Below are positions 31,190 to 43,100 of a stretch of 64,000 nucleotides of DNA, in pieces. Under the pieces are notes generated by a model. The model ran no database searches. It was not told the origin of the DNA and saw only the letters and a list, made by a program, of their open reading frames with translations. Location: contig NQMI01000002.1 in NCBI GenBank assembly GCA_002270565.1, forward strand, positions 682,001 through 746,000. Reading direction: 5' to 3'. Each line of letters begins with the position of its first letter. Position 1 is the first letter of the stretch. Position numbers and translations under genes: made by a program. The DNA comes from Stenocarpella maydis (lineage: Eukaryota; Ascomycota; Sordariomycetes; Diaporthales; Diaporthaceae).

Positions 31190-34100
31190 TCACGCTCGCC
31201 TCTGGTACTTCCCAGTGACCTGTATCTCGGGAGTCTTGAAGACGTCCCAGTCGTCGGTGACACTGGGATCCCCAAAGGGCCGCAGGGTGGCGAAGCGCAT
31301 CCTGTAGTCGAAAGACTCATGTCAGCGTCCCATTTGAGGCAGAAATGCCCCGGCATGCACCGGTACAGGAGCCCCAGGGGGGGGGGACTCACGTATAGTT
31401 CCCGAGCTCGATCTGGCTCCCATTACCCAGCTTGCCGAACCACCAGAACGTGTGGAATGAGTTCTGCGTCTGGGCGTTGCGGATCAGGTCCAGCTGCGGG
31501 TAGGTGAAGGTGTCGTCCGGGTCGTAGAGATCCGGGTCGAAGAAGTTCGCGCTGTTGGCCAGGACGTTGCAGGTCGCGGGGCCGACGTAGCCGTTCTGGC
31601 CCGGCACCGGGGGGTATTCCCATTGTTCCTCTGTCCAACCTGGCTCGTAGATCTGGGTGGTATTCTGTTAGATATTCCATGGGTGTGGAAGCAGTATTCT
31701 GGGGTCTGCTTACGTCCCACCGGACCTCCTTACTTCCCCAGATGAGCTTGGAGTATATTGTTGGGAAGTCTTGGGCGTATCTACTCAAGTTAAAGGAGTA
31801 GACGCTGGGTTTTGTTAGATAATTAGACCTTTAAATACACCTACAGTTGACTCACTAATCCTTCTGGTTTGTGAAGGGATACGAAGGCCGGTTGATGGGG
31901 CTGACCTCGGCGTTCAAGTTCGCCGCAAGCCCTGTAACTTATGGTCAGCTAGGGTTTATCGCCAGTGCCGACCAGTCAGTTCATGGAGAACCCACCCAGG
32001 TAAGGCACCGAGACCTGCTCTCCATTGCTGCCAGACACGATGACCTTGCCGCTGTATAAGGGAAGAGCAGAGGAGTTCCAGCTCGGGCCATCAGGCTTGG
32101 AAAAGCTCACACTGGCACAGTCAGCGACATTTCCTCCGAGACTGGCTTTCTTGACTAGCACTCACGTTACAGTCTTACTTTCGCCGGGACCAAGTGTGAA
32201 ATCGGCCGGCACAGAGACCTCGACAGGCATGCTCGTGGGTTTCAGCTCGGAGAAACTCTTGAGTCTCCTTTCGCCCGCCCAAGGCTCAGGGAACGAGTAC
32301 CAGCCTAGGGTTTCGACCCCCGCGGAGTCGTCGTACGAGAACTTGTAGCCCACTTCATTGGCCCCATTGTTAGTGATGGTGACGTCGTGATCTCCATTGA
32401 AGTGCTTCGTATCGTTGAGCGCGAACTTTTCGAAAGAAATGCTTGTGGTGTAGTTGACAACCTTGAAGGCGTTGATCAGTCCGTTACCCACTTGGGCCAC
32501 TGGAGCCGCAAAACCATAATCGGCAGTGGTCCCATCCGACCACGGGAGAGAGGTCCCGCTTGCGATAATGCGCTGGTGCAACATCCTCGCAAACTCCTTG
32601 CCTGTAAGAGAGTGTTAGCGACATGGGCGCAAATATACTTTAAAAGACCATTCTCGGGTCAATTTACCGTGCACAGATCGTCCACCGTGAACGCTAATGT
32701 ACAGAGCCGCAACGCCAGCAACATAAGGGGTCGCCATAGATGTACCAGAAAGGAGGGCGTACGTATTATCGAGATATGTGCTGTAGATCTGTACCATATT
32801 TAGCGAACCAAAATACACTCTGGGGATGTCTCAACCTTACCTGGCCACCAGGAGCAGCAATGTCTGGCTTGATCTGTAGGTCATTTGAGGCTCCCCAAGA
32901 AGTGAATGTGTTGGGACGACCGCCAGCAGAGTACTCCAAGCCAACGACTAGCTCCGGGTTCAGGGAGAAGTCCGCGGTGACGTTCCCCCCAGCCTTGACA
33001 GTCTCGATGATCGCCTCACCGGCGCTTGCGGTGATGAGGGCAATGAGTCCAACATAGTCATCGGTTCCAGGAGTGATCAAGGGACGTTCGTTGTTGTAGA
33101 AGAGGATGTACTCCGCGCCGAGGGCAACCAGGTTCTGCTGTTTGATGGCGAACGTACAGGTGCCTCTCCTAACCAGGGGGATCACACCTTCGAGCCTCCG
33201 CGTGCCGTTGGGGTAGGGCTGACAGCCGTCGGCCGGGTCGGTGGTGTTGAAGTTGAGGGGCACCACGGGCCAGTCTGTCACGTTTGCTGGGAAGTAGAAG
33301 GTTGACGGGAGATAGCCAGCCTGTCAAGCCTCAGAATTTCGTCCGTTGGCTAATCAGCGGTGTTGCTGGGGGTTATGGGGACGTACCTTGGCGGTCTTGG
33401 TCTCGCCGTCAAGAGTCGAGGTGAGCTCGAAGGGCGACGCAGGATAAATCTCGGTCTCGACTGAAGCCACGGCGAGAACGTTCGTGCCAGATGATCCGGA
33501 GCTCCCGAAGAATGGCCCAGCAGCACCCGAGTTGCCGTTTGCAATAGTGACGACGACTCCCTGGTCAACAAGTCGCGAAGAGACCTCGGCCCAAGCACTA
33601 GTAGACCAGCCTCCTGGACCCCCGACGCTGGCGGTGATGATATCGACCTATTTGGCAGTTTAGATACAGCTAAGGGCAGCCTGACGGGGGTGGACCTACG
33701 CCATCAGTATAGGCCCTGAGGAAGGCGTCGATGAGTGTCGCCTCATCTGTCCCGTCCTGTATGGTATCAGCAAAGGCGAAAGAAAGAAAAAAAAAGGAAC
33801 AATGTCTGGCTGTAATGCTTACAAGTTGAGAAAAGACCTTGTATGAATATAGTTCCGCTTCTGGGGCCACTCCACTCCAGCTGTTACATATCGTCAGTCA
33901 TTGGGATAAGTCGCTAAAAAGGGACTACTGTTGAGCCCAGGCTTACACTTCATTCTTGCCAGCAATGATGCCAGCAACGTGAGTGCCTGACACATTGTTA
34001 GCCTTATTTTTCTCGTACTGTGTCTGTGGGGATTCTTACCATGTCCAAGTTGGTCCTCTGGATCGTCATCTGGCACCTTGTCTCCCTGGAGGGGCCACAC

Positions 34101-34842
34101 TATGATTATTTGAGCACCATCCTTGACATTTCTTGAGGTCTTCTATGTATCAACTTACGCCCGTTACCAACCAGGTCATAGCCACCGGCAACTTTGAAGC
34201 CAGGGCCAAAGCCTCCGCCCAGCTAGCAAAAGTTAGAATCACCGCACGTCTTTCTGACCGAACGGCTCACATACCGCTGGATGCTTATACCACGTGCCAG
34301 AGTCAACGACTCCCACTTTGACGCCTTGGCCAAAGATGCCCCAGTCATGAAGCTTGCTAACACCGGTGGCATTATGAGTTGTATAATTGATGGCGGCGGC
34401 CGCGTCTCTAATAGATGTGAGGCCCTCGACAGGCGAGAGAGGCACATGCTTGTTAGGCCACGCGCGAACAACACCGGCGAGGGTTAGCAAGCTGTTAACG
34501 TCGTGACTGTCGGTCTCGATGCTCGCGCCCGAGAAAACGTCGGTCTCAAAGTCCTTGACGACCTTGATATCTGCAGCGAGCGCGACATCGCGGCGGGCCT
34601 TGGCCGAACCCTGGGAATTGGCATGAGCATCACTGTCCATATTCTCCCCCTTCGGCTGGGATCTTGTAGTAGTATGGGACAGGGGCACCTGGGAGACTCA
34701 CTGCAGCATACTCGATGATGTAGCTTCGGGGCACAGCGCTTGTCACATTGGTTTCTTCAGGCGCCTGGCGAGCAGCGAAAGGCTCGGCGCTCCCCTTGGG
34801 GGTCAGCACCCAGAGCAGACCGGCGATGCTGAGCAGGTGCAT
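31190..34842 (-). CDS. Secreted subtilisin-like serine protease with PA domain, sixteen exons
   Basis: S8 family endopeptidase of the Vpr/C5a-peptidase type, likely extracellular. High-coordinate ends of the exons are 34842, 34610, 34222, 34099, 33986, 33880, 33756, 33647, 33320, 32788, 32601, 32111, 31931, 31804, 31652 and 31301. Matching low ends are 34702, 34275, 34159, 34040, 33947, 33823, 33700, 33387, 32841, 32668, 32166, 31996, 31856, 31714, 31393 and 31190. The total of 2709 bases keeps one open frame of 902 residues. A signal peptide is likely (MHLLSIAGLLWVLTPKGSAE). The triad is Asp150 (GVVDSG), His203 (GHGTHVAG) and Ser516 (SGTSMATPYVAG), with oxyanion Asn near 291. A PA-like insert lies at about 345-470, and the C-terminal 350 residues are Fn3-like beta structure with N-glycosylation sites. 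Confidence 0.92.
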
Positions 34843-35727
34843 CTTGGACGAGCAATACTTCCGAGAGACCACGACGCGTGAAGATACAGCAATCCCTCAC
34901 GAAAAGCACGTCGGCGGGTTGTCATTATAAGGCATTCCGGCCGCCATCCAGTATCAAACACAGCAGCCATGGCAGCGGATATTTCCGCGCTGTGGCCCTC
35001 CCAGTGCAGCGTTGCATTGCGGATACGGGCATTGGCCAAGAAGCTCCCTGGCGACATCGCAGCTGCTCTCCAATCGAGCTTCCTTCTTGGGAATCCTGGC
35101 CCGCTGCGCTCGCGCGGGGAATGCCAGCAGACGATGCAAACAGAGGGTCAATGAAGCTCTTTTCTCTTCAGGCCAAAGGATAAGCGTATTGGCACGCAAG
35201 CGCGCGAATGGGTGGCCGTTCATTTTCTCGTATCCCAATCCGTGGAGTCCAGGGAGTGCACGTGTGACGTGCGTCGAATGTCGATCATGCGCTCTTAACT
35301 GCCATTGTGTGGTTGACATTCCTGCAGAATGCAAGGTGTCCGATAACGTAGTACTATGTATGCTTGGCGCAACAGAGAATTTCGTATCCCCAAGATGGTG
35401 ATCATTTGTCCGGTAAAGGTGAAATAGAAGCCATCTACAAACAACACTAGTGTGCTGAGAAAAGTAGGCTGCTCTTGTGTCATGTTGTGCCTATGTAGTG
35501 CCCTGTTAATTAAACGTTGCTTCTCTCAGGCTTTGAATGCCGTCAACTGGTTGTCCCCCCCTGATTGTCTAACTAGGTACTTTACATGGCTGAAACTGAC
35601 ACAGCAGGCAGAGCCATCTTGTCAAATAAACCGCTATCAACCAATGTACTGGTGTATTAGACTTAAACTGATGTAATGTATGTCTTGTGTGAAAACCTAG
35701 CTATTGCTTTCAACCCCCACAACAAGT

Positions 35728-36252
35728 TCATGCCGTAGTCCAACAAAGAGACTTAGTTACCTCGTAGTATATGTTTGTAGTTGGCTCTCTATGTAGATCT
35801 GCTGACAAGATCACAAGCCCCCGGAAGACCTGCCCATGGGCTACCAATATCTGGGGCCTGTCTGCACATGTCTGTGTCCTCCCCGACTTCACGGCTTCCA
35901 ATTCCATCTTGTTAACGAAGTTTATGACACCATTCAACAAACTCAAGGTCTCCTTTTCGGTGCAGATATGATCCCGCACCAGAAGCTCAAGCGCAAAACG
36001 GCATGGTTCCTTAGAGATCACCGAGGCATGATGACACTCCACCTTGCCAGCCTTTAGGCCACGCTCCCATGGTCCGAGAAAGTGAAAAACCCGGCAGATG
36101 ATGGGCCCACGATTCCAGACTGATGCGGCAGCTGCCTGGAGGTAATAAGAGGGACAACACTTCACAGCTGGACTGGACTCGTACCCACCCATTAATGGTA
36201 TCAGAAGTGGGACCAACACAAGTAACATGAACATATTAGTCACAGTATGCAA
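35728..36252 (-). CDS. Doubtful small ORF with hydrophobic N-terminus (174 codons)
   Basis: The frame starts MHTVTNMFMLLVLVPLLIPL, which resembles a signal peptide, and then has several cysteines (KCCPSYY, IICRVF, VECHH). No domain is recognised and codon use is unlike the GC-rich neighbours. It sits next to an AT-rich patch in a gene-poor spacer. It could be a small secreted protein, a relic of a mobile element, or a chance frame. Confidence 0.2.
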   Translation of the reverse strand: MHTVTNMFMLLVLVPLLIPLMGGYESSPAVKCCPSYYLQAAAASVWNRGPIICRVFHFLGPWERGLKAGKVECHHASVISKEPCRFALELLVRDHICTEKETLSLLNGVINFVNKMELEAVKSGRTQTCADRPQILVAHGQVFRGLVILSADLHREPTTNIYYEVTKSLCWTTA

Positions 36253-36430
36253 ATTCCATATATAAGCTTATATTTAACTACTTTATACTTAAGCAGGAAT
36301 AAAATTAATGATGCTTATTGTTAATTATATAGAGCTTTTATAAACTAAAAGTACTAAAAGAATAATGACGATTTTAATATTTTCAATGAATATAATTTAA
36401 ACTATTCTTATATTATATACGCAAAAGACC
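36240..36430. other. Strongly AT-rich patch
   Basis: About 190 bases composed almost only of A and T words (TATATTTAACTAC, TTAATTATATAG, TTTTAATATTTTC). It contrasts sharply with the GC-rich surroundings. Such patches in mould genomes are often mobile DNA decayed by repeat-induced point mutation; that cause is inferred. Confidence 0.6.
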
Positions 36431-36736
36431 TACTATAGCCTTGGAATCAGCTCTTCATCGTTCTGCTGTATGCACTCTGTGGGTACTCTTCAGGCCGTGC
36501 CACACTGTTCTGCAATGTCAACTTCGAATCTCAGGTGCCAGATCCCGTCTCTCGGTATTGTGAGTATGCTGAGCTAGAATGGATGTGCATTTGTCTAGGA
36601 CTAGAAGTACGAGGAGGATCAAGGCTTAGTGACAATAACACCGTGATCGTCTTTGGGAATAAGCTCTATGCTTCATGTTGGCCAAACGCTGTGTCTTTAA
36701 GCGCTTACGACTGTATGAAGGGACCACCGCAGCTCC

Positions 36737-36770
36737 TTTTTTTTTTTTAAAAAAAAAAGGGGGGGGGGGG
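36737..36770. repeat. Stacked homopolymers T12-A10-G12
   Basis: Three homopolymers directly abut: T at 36737-36748, A at 36749-36758, G at 36759-36770. This is very unusual in natural sequence and may mark an assembly or gap-closing artefact. Confidence 0.7.
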
Positions 36771-37987
36771 TTGTGACGGGATTAAAAACCAAGCCAGTGA
36801 TAACATCCTGTGGTATGGAAGTCATGCCTATAGACCACGCGACTTGCGCACCCCTCGACTCAGTGTTTCCAGGGGCTGCAATTCCTTTGTGAAGGAGCCA
36901 GTATTTAATTGATTCTTTTGAAATTGACGGCTTCGCCTATGGCTTTGCATTTGGCTTTCTTGATGGCCCACCAAGCCAGCAGCAGGCCATGAGTAGTTTG
37001 GAGTAGCATAACTAGTGGTGAGCACGGTATAACCTCGTAACTGAGATGTCAACCTTGCATATGTGTTTTCTGACCACTGATGGCCATGTTAACTGGAGAA
37101 GCATGATACTTGGGTGTAGGAACCTAAAGACGTATGTAAATAAGGTATGTGGCAGTGTTAGATTCAATTTGTTCCTCAGACTTCAAGTTATATACAGCAA
37201 CTAGGAAGAGATACAGGAGGTGCCCATGATATCACGCACATAGATTAGAGTGTATGCTGGCGAGAATCGCTGGTGTTTATGCCAAGCCCATGAGTTGAGT
37301 CTGTCTGAGCCCCAAGCTCGAATTCGGTCTCAAACTCGTTCTGCATACTTGGGCACCAAATCTATGTGAGGGTGCATGGACCATATCCAGCGGTGTATCT
37401 ATATGGGATTTTGCGGAATGCGGTCCGGCTCGCAAATTGCATGCCAAAACTGCATGCTCCTATCGATTTCAGGGGCAGTTTAATGATGCGGTCGTTTATC
37501 CTGTTCGGGAAAGCAGACAATGCCACGGAGGCAGTTCATCTGAGAAGCTTTGCGATAAGCTTTTGTTTTGAAACATGACCCCTCAATGCACTCGGTCCCT
37601 AGTTAAATGTGACCCTTGTGTCGATCAATTCTCGAGCCGACTTTACACATGGAAGCCTCATTGCACCATGATTTGCTCTCCGACGGAAGAATAGCAACAC
37701 AATGGCAGATATGTCTCGGAAACAGACAGGAGCGTCCAAAACCCCATCTGAAGTCAACTGACACCTTCGGTTTTCGTCCTAGAGGAGCAGCGTCGAGCTG
37801 GTTAAATAGTGCATGACTCTCCATGTCATGCTCCTGAACATAGTTTTGGTATGGCTCATTTCGGCTTGCTTGGCAAGGAGGCTCAAGGGCCGGCTGGCCC
37901 GTGGGTAGGAGGCGACGTCTATACACTACATACCCAGCGGTGACCGAGTCTATTCATGAAACATTTACGTGTATACCTAGGTATGTG

Positions 37988-37994
37988 TATAAAG
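37988..37994 (+). promoter_or_regulatory. TATA box upstream of the carboxylesterase gene
   Basis: TATAAAG, about 178 bases before the carboxylesterase ATG, directly after the palindrome ATACCTAGGTAT. Spacing suits a fungal core promoter with a leader of about 130-150 bases. Confidence 0.5.
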
Positions 37995-38165
37995 GGCACC
38001 GAGCAGCTCCGTCGCATCTGCAAGTCGCCTTCTCCCGCCCAGACCTGTCTGTTTCCGCTCTCTACACAATCCACGCGACAATCGAGTCCCGTATCCGCTC
38101 CTTACCGTTGTACCGTATTGTACATAGGCACACATCTATATTTATATACCAGCCCACCCTTGGCT

Positions 38166-40149
38166 ATGCGGTCGCTCGCCATCTTGTCGGCCGTGCTGGC
38201 GGTGGCCAGGGCCCAGGCCCATAATGGCACCTCGCCCAACGCGACGGACGCCCTCACCGTCGACGTCGGGTACGGCAAGTACCGGGGGTTCGAGGACGGC
38301 GGCGCCCGCAAGTGGTACGGCGTCCGCTTTGCTGCGCCTCCCACGGGCAACAACCGCTTCCGTGATCCCCAGGACCCTGAGGCATTCGATGGCGTCCAGG
38401 ACGCGACCAGGTTCGGTGCAATCTGCCCGCCCCAGCAGGCCAGTGACTACACCCTGAGCGGGCAGACCAACCGGTTCCACGTGGACGAGGACTGTCTCTT
38501 CCTCAGTGTCACGGCCCCGGCGAGCACCACCGACCTCAAGGCGGTCCACGTGTACTTCCAGGGCGGTGGCTTCACCTCAAACTCCAACGCCAACTACAAC
38601 GCCAGCGAGGTCGTTACGGATGCGGACATCGTCTCGGTGCAGTTCGTAAGTCGCACCCCAGCGAGGGAGCCACAGGCCACATGGCAGCATCTGGTCTTCA
38701 TTGTATCGCCGCTGACCTCGAGCCCAGAACTACCGTGTTGGCATGACCGGCTTCCTCTTCAGCAAGGAGGCCGTCGCAGGCGGCAGCCCCAACGCCGGGA
38801 TCAAGGACATGATCAAGTGTCTCGAGTGGATCCAGCAGCACATCTCCAAGTTTGGCGGAGACCCAGGCCGCGTGACGATCGACGGCGTCAGCGCCGGGGG
38901 CAGCGCCGTCGCCCTGCTCATGGTGGCCAACAAGGGTGCGCTCGGGGGCCGCCTCTTCCACGGCGTCATCGCCGAGTCTGGCGGCTGGGCGACGATGCGC
39001 AACGTCGAGCAGGGCCAGGAGCAGTACGACTGCCTGGCCGCGCAGACCTCGTGCAACGGCACCGCCGACAGCCTGCAGTGCCTCCGCGAGGTGCCCCTGA
39101 AGGACCTCTACAGCAGCAAGTGCTGGTTCGGCCCCAACGTCGACGGCGACGTCTTCAACGGCCGCCTCGTGGACATGTTCGAGGCCGGGGACGTCGCGCG
39201 TGTGCCGAGCATCATGGGCGCCTGCGCCAACGAGGGCACGCTGTACAGCTTCGACAGCTCCGCCAACACCACCGCCGCCTTCAACAGCTACATGACCAAC
39301 CAGGTCCCCGCCCTGACCAACGCGTCGCTCGCCATCCTCTACGACCTCTACGTGGACCAGCCTGCCCCCCATTTCCCGGGCTCCGGGAACCTGTACCGCC
39401 AGGGAGCCAACGCCATCGCTGACCTCGGCGGCCACTGCCCGTACGTATAGCCTTGCTTGTCCCGTGTCCTCCATCTGAGCGCCCCTGACACGTCTCCCAG
39501 CATCAAATTCATCCAAAACGCCCTGGCAGCCAGGGGGGCCCCAACCTACCACTACAAGTACGCCGTCCGCGACGCCAAGAACGAGGCCGCGGGGCTCGGC
39601 GTCTGGCACGTCGTCAACAAGTACGCCTTCTTCGGCGTCAACGCCACCGACACGGGCGCCCCCGCCAGCTACCTCTCGGGCTCCCGCGCCGCCGCCCTGA
39701 GGCAGGCCCGCGACTACTGGACCAGCTTCGTCCGCAACCTGGACCCAAACACCGACCGCGCCGCCGGTGCCCCGGAGTGGGGCCCCTGGACCGGCCCCGG
39801 CGCGGACCAGCGCACGAGGCTCGTCATCGCCACGCAGCCCAACGCCACGCGCGTGGAGCACATGACCGACGCCCAGAGCCTGCGGTGCGACGCCGCGCGC
39901 GCCTTCACGCTCGGGCTCCTCGGCGCCCCGGCCGACGCCGTGGAGCTCGACGCCGAGGTCGCGGCGCAGGCGCTCGCGGCGGCGGACTGTGGGTTCGACG
40001 AGGGGTGCCGTGCCGCCGACTGCTCGATAATACCGCCCACGAGCGGGCATTTCCCGGAGCAGGTTCCCAATGCGCCGTTTGTGTGCTCTGCGGCGCTGGG
40101 GCTGGCGGGGAGGCGGCCGAGGCTTTCTAAGCGCGCGTCCATTGCATAG
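38166..40149 (+). CDS. Secreted type-B carboxylesterase/lipase
   Basis: Alpha/beta-hydrolase of the carboxylesterase B family, hydrolysing esters outside the cell. Exons are 38166-38645, 38728-39440 and 39501-40149 (phase 0, then phase 2), giving 613 residues. A signal peptide is clear (MRSLAILSAVLAVARAQA), and many NGT/NAT/NAS glycosylation sites follow. Family marks are YRGFEDGGARKWYGVRFAAPP, the cysteine-containing EDCLFLSV, the oxyanion loop VYFQGGGFTS, NYRVGMTGFL and the nucleophile elbow GVSAGG with Ser215. The elbow has Val where the common form is GESAGG. The catalytic acid is probably in GACANEGTLY and the histidine in GVWHVVNKYAFF. A strong antisense open frame of 486 codons is only a codon-bias shadow. 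Confidence 0.93.
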
Positions 40150-43100
40150 GGTGTCCAAGATCCACGTCGTGTCTGGAGGCGGGAGGATATAATATAAAAT
40201 TCTGGGTGTATGCTCTTGAGGGACGCCTTGTCCGGGATAGCACCTCGTCGGCTTGTATTATAATATACTTGAACCGGAACCCAGCTTTTGCAATTATATT
40301 TCAACTCCACGAGGCGAACCAAGGTCGTCTCAAGACCAGCCGATATATGTGCAGAGCCATGTCGAGCTGTCGCTTCTTCGAGAACCACCGAGGGCGCGTG
40401 GACCAGCTGTAAAGCGCTCAAAGTAGTTTTCCAAATGCAACATCTCGGTTCCTTCCTGGTGAATCACTGATGCCCATGGTCCGTAGCAAACATGCTAGTG
40501 ACCAAAAGTACACGAGGACGAATGCCCGTGGATTCTTATTTCCACAGCCCTGACCGAGGTGATCGAGACACTCGTAGACATCGCACATACGCCTTCGGAG
40601 ACACCCGGCTTCCAAGAGGATCATAGGACTGCTGCGAACCCTCCATTCAACCCGAGATTCTGGGGTACCGCCTGCAGCGAACAACATAGCTCGCTCGACA
40701 ACGCTGACAGGTGCTGGCTTCATTGCTGGCGGAACAGCATATCTCTTCGGACGAACGCTTTCCCGTCCCCAGAACCAGGCACGATATTCCAGCCATGGGA
40801 ATCTTCCCCTTTCCTGCCTGCCTCTTCATGGTGACAACACTGTCGTGTCCAGTTGGAGTCGTAAACTTGGGCATGCTCTTGGATGTGTGGCCCCGGATAT
40901 CCCAGCTCTTTATCGAATTCAACCCCTGGCAGCGAGTACCCGGGACTTGACACCTAGTAGGTACTGCTAGGTAACGTACTACGGTTGATCCAATAGCCAG
41001 TTGAGCCAAAAGACCAGAATTTCCAACCAACAGGTTGAGCTTCGGTAGAGGATGATGAAAGTGCTAATAAAAGATTAGTACTTGAAGGCGGAATTGCCGA
41101 AGTAAATACAAAATCTAATAAAAATCTAAGTCTAAAAAAAAACAGCAAGAAGTAAAATAGAGTCGTCCCGTCACAGGGCTGTCTCTCATCGCAGACGCAA
41201 TGACCGCGCCTGGCTGGCCCATTCCAATTTGATTAAGGACTCTATGGCGCCTGGTCTAGAGGAGCCGGGATGGCTAGGACCAGGCGCTGGCGTAGAAGAA
41301 GGAATCTGCTCATCAGCGCCCGCTAAAGGATACTTCGGAGGAGGGATCTCCTGGCTTGTCCGGCTTGGCCGGCACATCCTGCCCGGCTGACAGGACCTAC
41401 GGCGGAAGAAGTGAACTGCGGGACTGTGCCCCCGACGCTGCCTCACCTCTTCAACAGGCCGAGTACTCGCGGAGCTCGTAAATTGTACTTGTACTATCCG
41501 CACGATACGGCCTCCCAACCCAGCCGCTGTAGAGCCTCACTCAAAGGAGCTCATTGGCACCCGGCTGCTCGGGGAGACCAGGAAGGTGTGCCATGGTTCC
41601 CTAAATATATTATGGGAGGCGTTGTCCCGCTTCTGACTGCTCGCCTCGCTTCTGCACCATGCATACATCTTTCAGCCCGCTAGACCATACCTAGCTTCGG
41701 GCGCGGACCTGCGTGACAAGTCACTCGTACACTTGGATGGGGAGTGGCCCAACAGGCCTTTGTACAGCTTAGACATGGAGGCAAAGGAGGGTGATGAGGT
41801 GTGTGGTCATCTTTTCGGTGAAGAGGTCCTAGCATAGAGTGCAAAGCGGCAGCGCAGTCAACCAAAGCATTCCCTCGATAAGGAGGACCCAGAGCTGTGG
41901 TTGTTCGAACTCGGCCATCACCGCTACTAAGCGGCTGAAGGACTTTCCTGGTACCACCTGCATGACTGCAGATGACGGGACCGCCCCGGGGTCGGTTTCC
42001 CTGCTCAACCTCTGGCCATCTTCGAAAGGGTAGGATCAATGTGTAGCGGGATTGGGCGCTTAGATTCGTCCAGGTGCGTATAAATGCATCGCACACCGCT
42101 GTGGTTCCCGCGGAAGCTAGCTGGGCATTCTCACCCGCTTGGTCTGCATTGGTGACGGATGCAAGTCAGACGCTCACGTGGTGCAAGTGTCATCTATCCC
42201 ACAGGCCAAAAACTAGCGGCGATAGCCTCGGGCGAATGACAAGTCCTCGAGAGCGATGATCTGTCAGGGCGAAGGAACCATCCCTCTTCGCTCCTGTTCG
42301 TGGGTGCCATAGCACTTGAGCAAACGAGAAGCACCCGGCTGGTGATCTCTGACCTGACCCCACCCAGAGGGTTTGGTGGGCAGTGAGGTCCAAGATAGCG
42401 AGCCTGTGGTCGGTTGCACAGCGCAAGCCGAGGTGGTGCCAAAATCGGCAGCCCATAAAATGAGATTGTCTTGTTTGGCAGTGCTAGCAGCGAGCTAGCC
42501 AGCCGCCCAGCCCTCCATGCTCAGAGCCTCAATTTTCATAGGCGGCTGTTTGCATGCTAGTGCGCGTTCTTCTTCTGCAGCAGCACACCTTCGGGGTGGA
42601 GAAAGGGGAGGGGGAACGATCGTCGAGACGGGAAAGCCAGGAGGGATCCTCGACGACCCGTGCCGGTTGACGTCAGCTCGTGGTCGGCCTCTGATATTCG
42701 ATACGTCGACAGTCACCGGGGTAGGCCCTGAGGCGAGCACTCGGGGGGGGGCTCTTTGATATCCCCGGGTCACGAAGAAGAAGTATAGGGCAGGAGGAGA
42801 ACCTTGTCGGCCCATCGGCAATGGGGGTCCAGCAGCACGAGCAAAGAGAAAAAAAAAAGAAAAAAAAAGAAGCGATTCATCAGGAGCGCTGTTGCCCGCG
42901 TGCGAAACCTAGTTTAATCTGCAGCAGTACCGCTGTATCCGGCCGTGTTGGCCGGAATCGTGGGGCGATTTGCTGGTTGGCCAAGATGTATTAGGCCGGT
43001 CCATTTTTGAGGCTGAGCGAGCTTGTGCGACGGTTGGTGGCGCTATTCCCGTCACGACGCTTGTACATGTTCGAGACACGAGCGACGACGCCTGGACAGG

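Larger units (their letters stand above)
34843..38165. promoter_or_regulatory. 3.3 kb divergent region between two secreted hydrolase genes
   Basis: Lies between the start codons of the subtilase and the carboxylesterase. It holds a TTATAA element about 85 bases before the subtilase ATG, an AT-rich patch (36240-36430), a stacked homopolymer (36737-36770) and a TATA box near 37988. A 174-codon frame at 35728-36252 is listed as doubtful. The rest shows no recognisable gene and may contain decayed transposon DNA. Confidence 0.5.

Noticed and set aside
38698..40158. 486-codon minus-strand open frame
   Set aside because: It is antisense to the carboxylesterase exons and consists of low-complexity Gly/Val/Ala/Arg/Glu sequence, a shadow of GC-rich third positions.
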